A stretch of 64,000 nucleotides of DNA from CAMYMQ01 sp963730305 (GCA_963730305.1 CAVSRB010000003.1:248001-312000); one strand, 5' to 3'. Shown: positions 7,977-18,635, counted from the first letter of the stretch. Notes: generated by a model from the sequence alone, not told the origin. Numbers and translations: made by a program.

Positions 7977-9193
7977 GCGAGCAGCTCATCGCGGCGCCGG
8001 GCTTCCCGGTCCTGATCACCGACGTCGACGACTGGCTCGCCGACCAGGCCCTGGGCGATCCCGACATCAGCACCATCATCGAGAACTGCTGCGAGCGGCT
8101 GTCCGCCGTCGGCATTCCGCTGTGGCGCGCCCACGTCACGACGACGACGCTGCACCCGCTGTTCCAGGCGACCGGCGGCACCTGGAAGCGCGGCGAGAAG
8201 TTCCAGTTCGAATGGTACGCCTTCCAGACCGACGACGAGACCAACGCGCTGTGGCAGGAGAGCCCGCTGCGTTACATCATGGAGCGGCGCATCCCCTTCC
8301 TGCGCCGGCGGCTGACCGGCGACGACGCGCTGCTCGACTTCCCGGTGCTCGAGGAATTTCGCGACGCCGGCGCGACCGACTGGCTCGCCTACCTGGTCCC
8401 GTTCGACCAGCGCGCCGAAGCCGGCATGATCGGCACCTGGGCGACCGACCGGCCGAACGGCTTCTCCGACGCGCAGATCGCCGCGCTGATGCACGTCCAG
8501 CGGCCGCTGTCGGTCGCGATCAAGATGGCGATGACCCAGCAGATCGCCGACAACGTCGCCAACACCTATCTCGGCCGGGTCGCCGGCCGGCGGGTGCTGT
8601 CGGGCCAGATCCGGCGCGGCGACGGCGACACCATTCCCGCGGTGATCTGGTATTCCGACATGCGCGGCTCGACCGCCATGGCGGACGCGCTGGGCCGCGA
8701 GGCCTACACCGCCATCCTCAACTGCTATTTCGAGGCCACGGGCGGCGCGGTGATCGACGCCGGCGGCGAGATCCTCGACTTCATCGGCGACGCCATCCTC
8801 GCCATCTTCCCGATCGAGAAGCGCGGCGTGACCCGGTCGCGGGCCGCGCGCCGGGCGCTCAAGGCCGCGCGCGAGGCCGACCGGCGGCTGGCGCTGGCCA
8901 ATCGGGCCCGGATCGAGGAGGGGCAGCCGGCGCTGAGCTATGGCCTCGCGCTGCATACCGGCGACGTCATGTTCGGCAACATCGGCACGCCGGAGCGACT
9001 GACCTTCTCGGTGATCGGCTCGTCGGTCAACGAGGTCGCCCGCCTCCAGGACCTGACCAAGGAGCTCGGCCACCCGGTGCTCGCCAGCGACGCCTTCGCC
9101 GCCGCCGCGCCGGGCGACTGGACCGACCTCGGCGAGCACGCCCTGCGCGGGGTCGCCCGGCCGCTCAAGGTGTTCGCGCCGGCGGACGCGTAG
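7973..9193 (+). CDS. Class III adenylate/guanylate cyclase
   Basis: A 406-residue protein. The first ~220 residues are a soluble sensory-type region typical of alphaproteobacterial cyclases. The last ~180 residues are a class III catalytic domain. The two metal aspartates are in Y-S-D-M-R-G-S-T and F-I-G-D-A-I-L-A-I-F, and the transition-state Asn and Arg are in V-N-E-V-A-R-L. At the base-specificity position, usually Lys before F-I-G-D in adenylate cyclases, there is Asp (G-E-I-L-D-F-I-G-D), and Ser stands where Asp or Thr is usual. Nucleotide specificity is therefore uncertain. It starts with GTG overlapping the dioxygenase stop. Confidence 0.88.
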   Translation: MSEQLIAAPGFPVLITDVDDWLADQALGDPDISTIIENCCERLSAVGIPLWRAHVTTTTLHPLFQATGGTWKRGEKFQFEWYAFQTDDETNALWQESPLRYIMERRIPFLRRRLTGDDALLDFPVLEEFRDAGATDWLAYLVPFDQRAEAGMIGTWATDRPNGFSDAQIAALMHVQRPLSVAIKMAMTQQIADNVANTYLGRVAGRRVLSGQIRRGDGDTIPAVIWYSDMRGSTAMADALGREAYTAILNCYFEATGGAVIDAGGEILDFIGDAILAIFPIEKRGVTRSRAARRALKAAREADRRLALANRARIEEGQPALSYGLALHTGDVMFGNIGTPERLTFSVIGSSVNEVARLQDLTKELGHPVLASDAFAAAAPGDWTDLGEHALRGVARPLKVFAPADA

Positions 9194-9202
9194 CCTCACC
9201 CC

Positions 9203-10544
9203 TTATTGCAGCGGCTCGCGGCTGCGGTCGCGCATCAGGACCAGCGCCACCACCGACACGAGCGACAGGCCGGCCAGGTACCAGGCCGGCGCCAGCGGCG
9301 TGCCGGTCGCCTCGATCAGCCAGGTCGCGATCATCGGCGCGGTGCCGCCGACCAGGCCGAGGCCGAGGTTGAAGGCCAGGCTGTAGCCGGTCAGCCGGTC
9401 CTCGGTCGGGAACATCTCGGCGAACATCGCCGGCGCGATGCCGACCGGGAAGGCGATCAGCACGGCGAAGAAGACCTGGCCGACGAGCAGCGCGCCGAGG
9501 CCGCCGTGCGCGAGCGCCGCGAAGACCGGCCAGGCGGCCAGCACCATCGCCGCGAACGCCCCGATCAGCAGGTATTTCCGCCGCACCCAGCGGTCCGAGG
9601 CGTACCCGGTCAGCGGGATCAGCGGCAGCATGATCGCCGTCGCCAGGGCGTTGATCCGCAGCGCATCGGACAGGGCGACGCCGGTGACCGAATCGGCGTA
9701 GGTCGGCAGGTAGATCAGCGGGATGTAGAAGAACACGCCGTAGCCGGCGGCGAACAGGATCGCCAGCACGGTCTGGCGGCGGTTGCGGGTCAGCGCCTCG
9801 TGCAGCGGGTTGTCGTCCTCGTGGCCCTTGACGTGTTCGGCGAAGACCCGGCTGGCCGGCAGGTTGCGCCGCATGTAGAGCGCGAAGCCGGCGAGCAGCA
9901 GGCCGAGCAGGAACGGCACCCGCCAGCCCCAGGACTCGAGCGTGGCGGCGGACAGGATCGTCGCCATGCCGGCCGCCGTCGCCGAGCCCAGCAGGGTCCC
10001 GGCCATGCTGCCGACGTTGGCCCAGCTGCCGGCGTAGCCGCGCCGACGCGGCTGGCGCGGTCTCGACCATGTAGGTCACCGACGAGCTGAACTCGCCGCC
10101 GACCGACAGGCCCTGGACCAGCCGGATCACCACCAAGAGGAGCGGCGCCCACAGGCCGATCCGGTCGTAGGTCGGCAAGACGCCGAGCAGGAAGGTCGGC
10201 GCGCCCATCATGATCACCGACAGGAACAGCGCCTTGCTGCGGCCGAGCCGGTCGCCGACATAGCCGAACAGCACCGCGCCCAAGGGGCGCATGACGAAGC
10301 CGGCGGCGAACACGCCGTAGGTCTGGAGCAGGCCGGTGAGCGGGTCGCCCGAGGGGAAGAAATGGGTCGCGATGATCGGCGCGAAATAGCCGAACAGGGC
10401 GAAGTCGTACCATTCCATGACGTTGCCGATGACGCCGGCGGTCCGGCTCGACAGCGTGTGGCGGACCCGCCCGTGCGCGCGGGCGGGTCGGTCGGTGTCA
10501 GCGTGGCTGTTGTCGGTGCTGATGTCGGGCACCCCGCTGTTCAC
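9203..10544 (-). CDS. MFS transporter, metabolite:H+ symporter type, frameshifted
   Basis: Two overlapping frames together give one 12-helix carrier of about 446 residues. The N-terminal frame has G-N-V-M-E-W-Y-D-F-A-L-F-G-Y, G-Y-V-G-D-R-L-G-R and R-L-V-Q-G-L-S-V-G-G-E-F, the signature of the ProP / KgtP / shikimate permease group. The remainder, from M-A-G-T-L-L-G-S, is in the next frame. The join is near 10040-10050, just after V-E-T-A-P-A. The total length is 3n+1, consistent with one inserted base. It is the last gene of the pccB operon, 47 bp after the small membrane protein. Start GTG 10544 has a weak ribosome-binding site. The substrate is unknown. Confidence 0.8.
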
Positions 10545-10591
10545 CTGCAGCCCGGCGACCGGACGATGACGCTAGCCGCCGAACGCCACGG

Positions 10592-10849
10592 CTAGTCCCG
10601 GTCGACGACCTTGCCGGGATCCCGGTCGTGGTCGCGGCGCACGGCCGGTCCGATGGCGTTGCGCCGGGCGATCAGGGTGATCAGCCCCATGCTCGCGCCG
10701 CTGCCGATCAGCACCAGGCCGACGATCAGGGCGACGTCGCCGGTCAGCTCGAACACCGATTCGCCGATCAGGATGAAGGCCAGGCCGAGGATGACGTCGA
10801 TGAAGGCGGCGAGCAGCAGGACGCTACGGCTCTGGGCGCTCAAGGCCAT
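10592..10849 (-). CDS. Small two-helix membrane protein
   Basis: An 85-residue protein with two hydrophobic segments (about residues 9-28 and 38-60) and a charged C-terminus rich in R and D. It starts 2 bp after the VOC-protein stop and is followed by the MFS gene, so it belongs to the pccB-VOC-MFS operon. It resembles many unnamed small inner-membrane proteins of alphaproteobacteria. No function can be given. Confidence 0.7.
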   Translation of the reverse strand: MALSAQSRSVLLLAAFIDVILGLAFILIGESVFELTGDVALIVGLVLIGSGASMGLITLIARRNAIGPAVRRDHDRDPGKVVDRD

Positions 10850-10851
10850 CT

Positions 10852-11763
10852 CTATTCTCCCGTGCCGGTGAACTCGATGACGGCGCCGAAACCCGCGTCG
10901 GCGGCCACGCGCAGCGCGCCGTCGGCCTCGACGTAGGCGACGCCCCCGGCTTCGAGCGCCGTCCGCGCGGCGTCCAGGTCGGCGACGGCCACGCGCCAGC
11001 CGACGAAGGCCGGAACGGGCGAAACGCTGCCGGGCGGCTCCGCCGGGGCGGCGCCGCCGAACCGCTCGGCCAGCCTCCCACGGGGCAGGATCTCGATCAA
11101 CCCGCGGGCGGTGCGCGCCACCGCCCCGTCGCCCTCCTCGTCCGGTCCGATCGCGTCGGCGCCGAGCAGCGCCGCGTAGTAGGCGGCGACGGTGCCGACA
11201 TCTTCGGCCGCGACGGTCAGCCCGTCGATCCGCGTGGCCGTGTTGGCGTGGGCCTGGAACCCGGGCTTCCAGAAATGCTGGGGCGCGTGCTGCCGGCAGA
11301 CGAAGCTGGGCAGCGACGGCACCGCGGCGCCGATCGCGAAGCAGATGGTGAAGGAGACGGTCTCCTCCGACCCGTCGGGCTGGACCGCGCCGCGCGAGAA
11401 GGTCAGCGGCGGCCAGGTGGTCAGTCCGGCGGCCGCGAACGCGTCGTGGTCGGCGGCCGGGTCGGCGCTGTCGAGGACCAGCATCGACAGGCCCTCGCGC
11501 ATTTCCAGGAAGTCCCGGTTCCAGGCGGCGAAGCTGAAGCCGTCGGGCGAATGCTCGGGGATCTTCGACGGATCGGCGACGCCGAGGATCTCGACGAAGT
11601 TGCCGTCGAACATGGCCAGGTGGTTGGCCGTGCCGAAGGGATGCCAGGCGCGCGGCGTGAGCGTGAAGCCCATCGCCGCGAACCCCGCCGCCGCCGCATC
11701 CAGGTCGCGGACCGCGAGGACGAGGTGGTCGATGCCGCGGGGGTTGCCGCTATCGAGGGGCAT
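10852..11763 (-). CDS. VOC family (glyoxalase-like) protein
   Basis: A 303-residue protein. It begins G-I-D-H-L-V-L-A-V-R-D-L-D-A-A, a typical first strand of a vicinal-oxygen-chelate module with a metal-ligand His. A second module follows after about residue 175 (I-D-G-L-T-V-A-A-E-D-V), so it is a two-module protein of the Glyoxalase_3-like group. It is too long and too divergent to be called the methylmalonyl-CoA epimerase, although its place 6 bp downstream of pccB makes a role near propionyl-CoA metabolism worth considering. The function is not known. Confidence 0.85.
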   Translation of the reverse strand: MPLDSGNPRGIDHLVLAVRDLDAAAAGFAAMGFTLTPRAWHPFGTANHLAMFDGNFVEILGVADPSKIPEHSPDGFSFAAWNRDFLEMREGLSMLVLDSADPAADHDAFAAAGLTTWPPLTFSRGAVQPDGSEETVSFTICFAIGAAVPSLPSFVCRQHAPQHFWKPGFQAHANTATRIDGLTVAAEDVGTVAAYYAALLGADAIGPDEEGDGAVARTARGLIEILPRGRLAERFGGAAPAEPPGSVSPVPAFVGWRVAVADLDAARTALEAGGVAYVEADGALRVAADAGFGAVIEFTGTGE

Positions 11764-11769
11764 GGGGTT

Positions 11770-13302
<1,533 letters not shown>

Positions 13303-13408
13303 GCGGCGGACCTCTTCCCCTAACGCCGCCATCGGATAGCACCGCGGGCGGGCCAAGGCCAGTGCCCAAGGCCCGAAGTGAGGCGCGCCCTTGACGGGCC
13401 GTCGGCCT

Positions 13409-13432
13409 TTATTTAACGTATTAGTTAAATAA
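13409..13432. promoter_or_regulatory. Perfect inverted repeat (operator) upstream of the DUF899 gene
   Basis: The sequence TTATTTAAC (13409-13417), 6 nt, GTTAAATAA (13424-13432) is a perfect 9-base-arm palindrome ending 18 bp before the DUF899 start. A TTGACG hexamer (13391-13396) lies just upstream. The form resembles operators of ArsR-type repressors that in proteobacteria often control DUF899 and SRPBCC genes. No such regulator gene is in this window, so the assignment is inference. Confidence 0.6.
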
Positions 13433-13450
13433 TGATCGTGAGGATGTGCC

Positions 13451-14158
13451 ATGAAGCCGACCAAGGTCGTGTCCAAGGACGAATGGGTGGCGGCGCGCAA
13501 GGCGCTGCTGGCCGAGGAGAAGGCGTTCACCCGCCAGCGCGACGCGCTCAGCGCCAGGCGCCGCGCATTGCCGTGGCTGCGGATCGACAAGGACTACCGC
13601 TTCGAGGGGCCGGACGGGGTCGAGACGCTGGCCGAGCTGTTCGGCGGCCGCGCCCAGCTGGTGGTCCAGCATTTCATGTTCCACCCCGACTGGGAGTCCG
13701 GGTGCAAGAGCTGCTCCTTCTGGGCCGACAGCTTCGACCGCGCGGTCGACCACCTGGCCCGCCGCGATACAAGCTTCGTCGCCGTCTCCCGCGCGCCGCT
13801 GGCGACACTGGAGGCGTTCCGCCGGCGGATGGGCTGGAGCTTCAAATGGGTCTCCTCCCACGGCTCCGACTTCAATTACGACTTCGACGTTTCCTTCACG
13901 CCGGAGGCGCTCGACGGCGGCACGGTCTACTACAACTTCGAGGAAACCACCTTCCCCGCGCCCGAGGCGCCGGGAATCAGCGTCTTCGCCACGGGCGACG
14001 ACGGCGCGGTCTACCGCACCTATTCGACCTACGGCCGCGGCCTCGACATGATGAACGCGACCTACCAGCTGCTCGACCTCACGGCCAAGGGCCGCGACGA
14101 GGACGGCCTGTCCTATCCGATGGAATGGGTCGCGCTGCGGGAGCCCCACTCCCGCTGA
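13451..14158 (+). CDS. DUF899 family thioredoxin-fold protein
   Basis: A 235-residue DUF899 protein. It has R-R-R-A-L-P-W-L-R-I-D-K-D-Y and H-F-M-F-H-P-D-W, the cysteine pair in S-G-C-K-S-C-S-F-W-A-D, the strand S-R-A-P-L, and an end P-M-E-W-V-A-L-R. Members have a thioredoxin-like fold, and the C-x-x-C here could be redox active; no physiological substrate is established. The gene is divergent from pccB and has a perfect palindrome just upstream that probably serves as its operator. The ribosome-binding site GAGGATG is weak but well placed. Confidence 0.9.
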   Translation: MKPTKVVSKDEWVAARKALLAEEKAFTRQRDALSARRRALPWLRIDKDYRFEGPDGVETLAELFGGRAQLVVQHFMFHPDWESGCKSCSFWADSFDRAVDHLARRDTSFVAVSRAPLATLEAFRRRMGWSFKWVSSHGSDFNYDFDVSFTPEALDGGTVYYNFEETTFPAPEAPGISVFATGDDGAVYRTYSTYGRGLDMMNATYQLLDLTAKGRDEDGLSYPMEWVALREPHSR

Positions 14159-14243
14159 CGCCTGCGCCATTGCCGTCGGCGGCGCCGCGCGTGACAATGC
14201 CGCCGTCGGGCGCCACTCGCCCGCCCCGCTCCGGAGGTTCGTC

Positions 14244-14660
14244 ATGCGCAAGGCCCTGCTCCCGCTCGTCCTGTTCGCCGCCGTGCTCGCACCGCTCCCG
14301 GCCCTGGCCTGCAGCTGCGTGCCGGCCAAGCGGGTCGACCTCGCCACGTTCGTCGCCCGGGTCCCGGTGATCTTCTGGGGCCGGGCGGTGTCCCAGCGGG
14401 TCGAGGGGAACGAGCGGGTCTACGTGTTCGAAGTCGCCGGCGCGAAGGGCGCCCTGCCCGTCCGGGTCCGGCTGCGCACCCGCCGGTCGTCGGCCGCCTG
14501 CGGCGCCACCTTCCCGCTCAACCGGCCGGTGCTGGTCGGCGCCGGGATCCGGCGCGGCACCCTGACCGCGAGCAGTTGCACCCAATACGTCATCCGGGTC
14601 CGGCAGGCCGAGATCCTGCGGCGCCTGCGCCGCTGCCGGCCTTTCGGTGGCTGCTCGTGA
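14244..14660 (+). CDS. Secreted TIMP/NTR-like protein
   Basis: A 138-residue protein with a signal peptide ending L-P-A-L-A followed directly by C-S-C-V-P. The mature N-terminus Cys-x-Cys, then V-I-F-W-G-R-A-V and further cysteines (C-G-A-T-F, S-C-T-Q-Y, C-R-P-F-G-G-C), looks like the netrin/TIMP fold. In animal TIMPs a free N-terminal C-x-C chelates the metalloprotease zinc. A good GGAGG precedes the ATG. Bacterial members are uncharacterised, so an inhibitory function is only a possibility. Confidence 0.7.
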   Translation: MRKALLPLVLFAAVLAPLPALACSCVPAKRVDLATFVARVPVIFWGRAVSQRVEGNERVYVFEVAGAKGALPVRVRLRTRRSSAACGATFPLNRPVLVGAGIRRGTLTASSCTQYVIRVRQAEILRRLRRCRPFGGCS

Positions 14661-14691
14661 CCCACTGCGGACCGCAAACAGAGGAAAAACC

Positions 14692-15289
14692 ATGAAGCTC
14701 TATTGGGCGCCCCATACCCGCTCCTTCACCGCGCTGTGGGCGCTCCACGAGGCAGGGCGTCAGCTTCGAGCGGCAACTGGTCGACATCCGCAACGGCGCC
14801 CAGGACGACCCCGCCTTTCGCGCGATCAACCCGATGGGCAAGGTGCCCGTGCTGGTCGACGAGGGCGTGGTCGTGACCGAGACGGCGGCGATCTGCGCCT
14901 ACCTCGCCGACCGGGTGCCCTCGCCCCAGCTCGCCCCGCTGGAAAGCTCGCCCCAGCGCGGCGCCTACTACCGCTGGATGTTCTTCGGGCCGTCCTGCAT
15001 CGAGCCCGCCTTCACCGAGAAGTTCACCGGCCTCGACATGCCCAAGTCGACGGCCGGCTGGGGCAGCTACGACCTGGTCATGGACACGCTCGACGGCGTG
15101 ACCGCGGCGGCCGCGCCGTGGCTGCTCGGCGAGCGCTTCACCATGGCCGACGTGGTGATCGGCGCGTCGCTGCATTTCGGCATCGCGTTCGAGATTATCG
15201 AGCCCCGGCCCGCCTTCACCGCTTATGTCGAGCGCTGCAGCGCCCGCCCCGCCTTCCAGGCCGCCCAGACGGTCGGCGCCGGGGGCTGA
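14692..15289 (+). CDS. Glutathione S-transferase, frameshifted by one base
   Basis: The first 22 codons (M-K-L-Y-W-A-P-H-T-R-S) are in one frame. The rest, from V-S-F-E-R-Q-L-V-D-I through N-P-M-G-K-V-P-V-L-V-D and T-E-T-A-A-I-C-A-Y-L-A-D, is in the next. An extra C near 14759 separates them; removing it yields a normal ~198-residue GST with an N-terminal thioredoxin domain (cis-Pro in K-V-P-V-L) and an all-helical C-terminal domain (G-E-R-F-T-M-A-D). The total length is 3n+1. It is convergent with the ATP12 gene, 10 bp apart once both frames are corrected. The substrate is unknown. Confidence 0.85.
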
Positions 15290-15299
15290 TCGGCAACGG

Positions 15300-15999
15300 T
15301 CACGCCGAGCGCGACAGGGCGATGAAGTCCGCCGCGGCCTGCGAGGTCGGCGCGGATGCGGGCCCGGCGCTGGGCCGCCTCGGCGTCGTCGCCCCAGCGC
15401 TCGATCTGGAACAGCTCGTCGACATGGGCCACGGCGAACGCAGCTTCCGGGTCGATCTCGCCCTCGGCCAGCGCCAGCGCGATCACCACCGAGCCGGCGG
15501 CGCCGGTGGCGAGGTGGAGTGCGGCCAGGGCGAGGTCGTCGAAGGCGTCGACGGCCGCGCGGACCGCCGCCAGCGACGGCTCCGGCTGGTCCACGGGCAA
15601 CAGGCCCTCGACGGCCTCCAGCCGTGCGTCGTGGCGGGCTTCGAGCCAGTCGAGCAACGGCTGCCACGCCGACGCCTGGCGCGCCACCAGCTCGGCCGGC
15701 CGGTCGGCGCGATAGCAGACCAGGTCGGTGCCGGCGTAACCCGCGATCTCCGCGACCACGTCGTCGCGGCGCGCCGGAAGCCGGTCGATCGCGGTGTTGG
15801 CCAGCTGGGTCAGCGGCATCGTCTCCGGCTTGATATCCTTGTCCTGGGCGTCCCACTCCGCGGCGATGCGCGCGGCCAGAGCCTCGGTCGGCAGCGCCAG
15901 CGGCGCCTTGTCCGGCGTCCGCACCGGCTTGCCGTCGAGCAGGATGTGATGCCCGCCGGCCCCGGGCGCGGCGGCGACGCTGCGATAGAAGCGCTTCAT
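15300..15999 (-). CDS. ATP12-type F1-ATPase assembly chaperone, frameshifted near the C-terminus
   Basis: A chaperone for assembly of the F1 alpha subunit, found in alphaproteobacteria and mitochondria. The N-terminus K-R-F-Y-R-S-V, then L-D-G-K-P-V-R-T-P and W-D-A-Q, and the late H-V-D-E-L-F-Q-I-E-R-W-G-D-D are all typical. The raw frame runs on to 15223 and overlaps the GST gene. One extra base near 15338-15344 explains this: past it the other frame reads A-A-D-F-I-A-L-S-R-S-A and stops at 15300, as in normal family members of ~232 residues. Its ATG overlaps the AsmA stop (ATGA). Confidence 0.88.
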
Positions 16000-17798
16000 C
16001 AGCGGAACGGCAGGAGCTTCTTGAGCACCTTGCCGGGCTGCTTGAGCAGCTGGCCTGGCTTGCTGAGAATGCCGCCCTTGCCGACGTCGTCGCGGGCGCC
16101 GCAGCCGCGGCGGTGGGTCTGGCTATTGCTGCCGAACAGCGAGCCGGCGATGTCGCCGGGCAGCGAGATCGCCCCGAGGAGCCCCTTGACCACCTCGCGC
16201 GGCACGCCCTTGGGGTCGGGCGCGATGCTCGGGCTGGTCAGCGGCCCGCGCACCCGGAACGGCACCAGCCCGACCACCTTGGTCAGGCTGACGCCCTTGC
16301 CCGCGGGCACCACGACCATGTCCACATAGCGACGCGGCAGGTTGATCGCCCCGCGCCCGTAGAGCGTCACCCGCGAGGTATCGAGCACCAGGCTGCGGCT
16401 GTAGCCGACGCCGTTGCGGAACTGGAACGGGAACACGCCGCAGACGATCCGGAACGCGCCGCGGCTGGACAGCCCGAACAGCGACAGCACGTCGGTCGAG
16501 GCGATCTTGAACAGGCCCTGGTTGATCGGCCCGCCGCCGATATAGACGGCGACCGGGCCGCTCAGCGACCTGGTGATCGCGTCGATCGAGCGGCCATGGC
16601 CCTTCAGCCTGGCGGTGGCGCTCGCCATCGAGGTCAGCACCGGCCGGCCGACGGCCGCGCGGGTGACCTGGGCCAGCGAGATCTTCGACGCCTTGAGGTC
16701 GGCGGCGACCTTGGGCTGTGCGGTGCGCACGTCGATCTGCAGGTTGCCCTTGACCTCGCCGTTGGTCAGCTTGGCGGCGAGGTCGGTCACCTTGAGGTCG
16801 CCGCCGGCGAGCGCGACCTTGGCCGCGACGTCGCGGAACGGGTTGCGGCCGGCGATCAGGGTCGCGATCTTGACGTCGAGCTTCGCGTCGAACAGGCCGA
16901 GGATGCCGAGCGGCAGCTCGCCGCCGGGCTGGCGCACGGTGCGGGCGGACCGCTTCGCGGACGCCTTCTTGGCCTTGTCGGCGCGCCCCGTCGCCTTGGC
17001 GATCTCGTCGATGTCCAGCCGCTCCGAGGTCACCGTGCCCGAGAAGGACGGCACCCGGCCGCTCAGGTCGGACTTGATCGCCAGCTTCAGGTCGCTCTTG
17101 CCGAAGCGGACGCGCAGGTCGACCGGATAATCGTTGGTGCTGCGCAGGAAGTGGCCAAAGGCGCCCAGCTTGCCGTCGGTCTCGATCGGCACGTCGTTGT
17201 AGGTGCCCTTGGTGTGCAGCGACAGCGGCGAGTCGAGCGAATTCGCGGTCGCCGAGATCTCGTCGATATGGACGCGGCTGACCAGGCGCGAGCGGCCGTC
17301 GTAGAAGGTGAACAGCGAATCCTTGACGTGCAGGTTCTCGATCGCCGCGGTCGCGGGCGACTTCTGCTGCTTGGCCAGGGTCTCTGCCTTCTTCTCCTTC
17401 GACCAGAAGGCCCAGTTGGCCTCGCCCTTGGCGTTGGTCTCCAGCAGCACGTCGGCGCCGATGAGGGTGAAGCGCTTGACGTGGAAGTCGCCCGACAGCA
17501 GCGGGATCAGCGCCAGCGAGATCTCGATCCGCTTGGCGGTGACCATCTCGGGCCGCCGGCCCCACTTGGCGTTGGCGAAGGAGACGTCGTTGAGCACGAT
17601 CGACGGCGACAGGGTCAGGACCTCCGTGTCGATCTTGCCCTTGATCGTGATCTTGCGGCCGGTCGCGGCCTCGACCGCGTCGGCGATCTCGGTCCGGTAG
17701 GCGGTGAAGTCGGCGGTGCTGACGAACACGACCAGCCCGACCGCGATGATGACGACCACCGCCACCAGCCCCACGAGATACTTGATCAGCCGTCGCAT
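15999..17798 (-). CDS. AsmA family outer-membrane biogenesis protein
   Basis: A 599-residue protein with one N-terminal transmembrane anchor (L-V-A-V-V-V-I-I-A-V-G-L-V-V-F). The AsmA motif follows: D-F-T-A-Y-R-T-E-I-A-D-A-V-E-A-A-T-G-R, then I-K-G-K-I-D and L-S-P-S-I-V-L-N-D-V-S-F. The AsmA C-terminal region includes G-R-G-A-I-N-L-P-R-R-Y-V-D-M. AsmA-like proteins are periplasmic bridge-type proteins affecting outer-membrane lipid transport. It lies between the HAD phosphatase and ATP12 genes and overlaps the latter by one base. Confidence 0.9.
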   Translation of the reverse strand: MRRLIKYLVGLVAVVVIIAVGLVVFVSTADFTAYRTEIADAVEAATGRKITIKGKIDTEVLTLSPSIVLNDVSFANAKWGRRPEMVTAKRIEISLALIPLLSGDFHVKRFTLIGADVLLETNAKGEANWAFWSKEKKAETLAKQQKSPATAAIENLHVKDSLFTFYDGRSRLVSRVHIDEISATANSLDSPLSLHTKGTYNDVPIETDGKLGAFGHFLRSTNDYPVDLRVRFGKSDLKLAIKSDLSGRVPSFSGTVTSERLDIDEIAKATGRADKAKKASAKRSARTVRQPGGELPLGILGLFDAKLDVKIATLIAGRNPFRDVAAKVALAGGDLKVTDLAAKLTNGEVKGNLQIDVRTAQPKVAADLKASKISLAQVTRAAVGRPVLTSMASATARLKGHGRSIDAITRSLSGPVAVYIGGGPINQGLFKIASTDVLSLFGLSSRGAFRIVCGVFPFQFRNGVGYSRSLVLDTSRVTLYGRGAINLPRRYVDMVVVPAGKGVSLTKVVGLVPFRVRGPLTSPSIAPDPKGVPREVVKGLLGAISLPGDIAGSLFGSNSQTHRRGCGARDDVGKGGILSKPGQLLKQPGKVLKKLLPFR

Positions 17799-17811
17799 CG
17801 CACCGCTCCTG

Positions 17812-18492
17812 TCAGCCGCCGGACCCCATCAGACGCCGCACCGCGTCCGCGGCCTGCCCGTAATCCTCGATGATCGCCGCCGCCCCGGCCTGCTCGAGCT
17901 CGTCGACCGGGTGGTAGCCCCAGGCGACGCCGATCGCCGGCACCCCGGCATTCGTCGCCATCGCCATGTCGTAGCTGGTGTCGCCGATCACCACCGTCGC
18001 GTCGGCGTCGGCGCCGGTGTCGGCCATCGCCCGCAGCACCATGTCGGGCGCGGGCTTGCCCGGCGCACGATCGCTGGTCTGCAGGGTGACGAAGCGGCGG
18101 TCGAGGCCGTGCCGCTCCAGGGTCATCCGCAGGCCGCGCGCGCTCTTGCCGGTGGCGACCCCGAGCAGCATGCCCTCGGCCTCGATCGCGTCGAGCGCCT
18201 CGATCAGGCCCGGGAAGATCGGCTCCTCCAGCTCGGCGTCGGCGCGGCTGCGGGCGAAGGCCTCGCGGTAACGGTGGCACAGGATATCGTGGTCGTCGGC
18301 GGAGCGGTCCGGCGCCAGCGTGGCGATCGCGCGGTCGAGCGGCAGCCCGACCACCCGGCGTGCCGCCTCGCGGTCGGGCGGCTCCAGGTCGAGCGTCCGC
18401 CAGGCGGCGGCCACCGCGTCGTAGATGCCGGCCTGGCTGTCGATCATCGTGCCGTCACAGTCGAACACAACCAGACGGATGCGGGTGGTCAC
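17812..18492 (-). CDS. HAD superfamily hydrolase, subfamily IA (phosphoglycolate phosphatase-like)
   Basis: A 226-residue haloacid-dehalogenase phosphatase. Motif I is F-D-C-D-G-T-M-I-D-S with nucleophile Asp11 and acid/base Asp13. Motif II is A-T-G-K-S, motif III the K-P-A-P-D lysine, and motif IV G-D-T-S-Y-D. A helical C1 cap follows motif I. Substrate is not predictable beyond small phosphate esters. In alphaproteobacteria this gene usually sits between rluC and the ATP12 gene. Here it is still followed by AsmA and ATP12 but has been separated from rluC. Confidence 0.92.
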   Translation of the reverse strand: MTTRIRLVVFDCDGTMIDSQAGIYDAVAAAWRTLDLEPPDREAARRVVGLPLDRAIATLAPDRSADDHDILCHRYREAFARSRADAELEEPIFPGLIEALDAIEAEGMLLGVATGKSARGLRMTLERHGLDRRFVTLQTSDRAPGKPAPDMVLRAMADTGADADATVVIGDTSYDMAMATNAGVPAIGVAWGYHPVDELEQAGAAAIIEDYGQAADAVRRLMGSGG

Positions 18493-18635
18493 GCGGGCTC
18501 CTGTCGGTCAATGTGCGGGCACGGCCGGAGCCTCCGGACGAGCGTCCCGCGCGGGCGGACCGGACACGGGTCGGCGCCGGCCCTTCATGTCTTGGGTACG
18601 GACCTATAACCTAGTGCGTGACAGGCTGGAGCGCC

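Noticed and set aside
10852..11763. Methylmalonyl-CoA epimerase next to pccB
   Set aside because: The VOC protein is twice the length of the epimerase and lacks its typical sequence; the context alone is not enough.
15223..15300. Overlap of the ATP12 and GST genes at their 3-prime ends
   Set aside because: The overlap disappears when the one-base insertion near 15341 is corrected; the family-typical end then falls at 15300.
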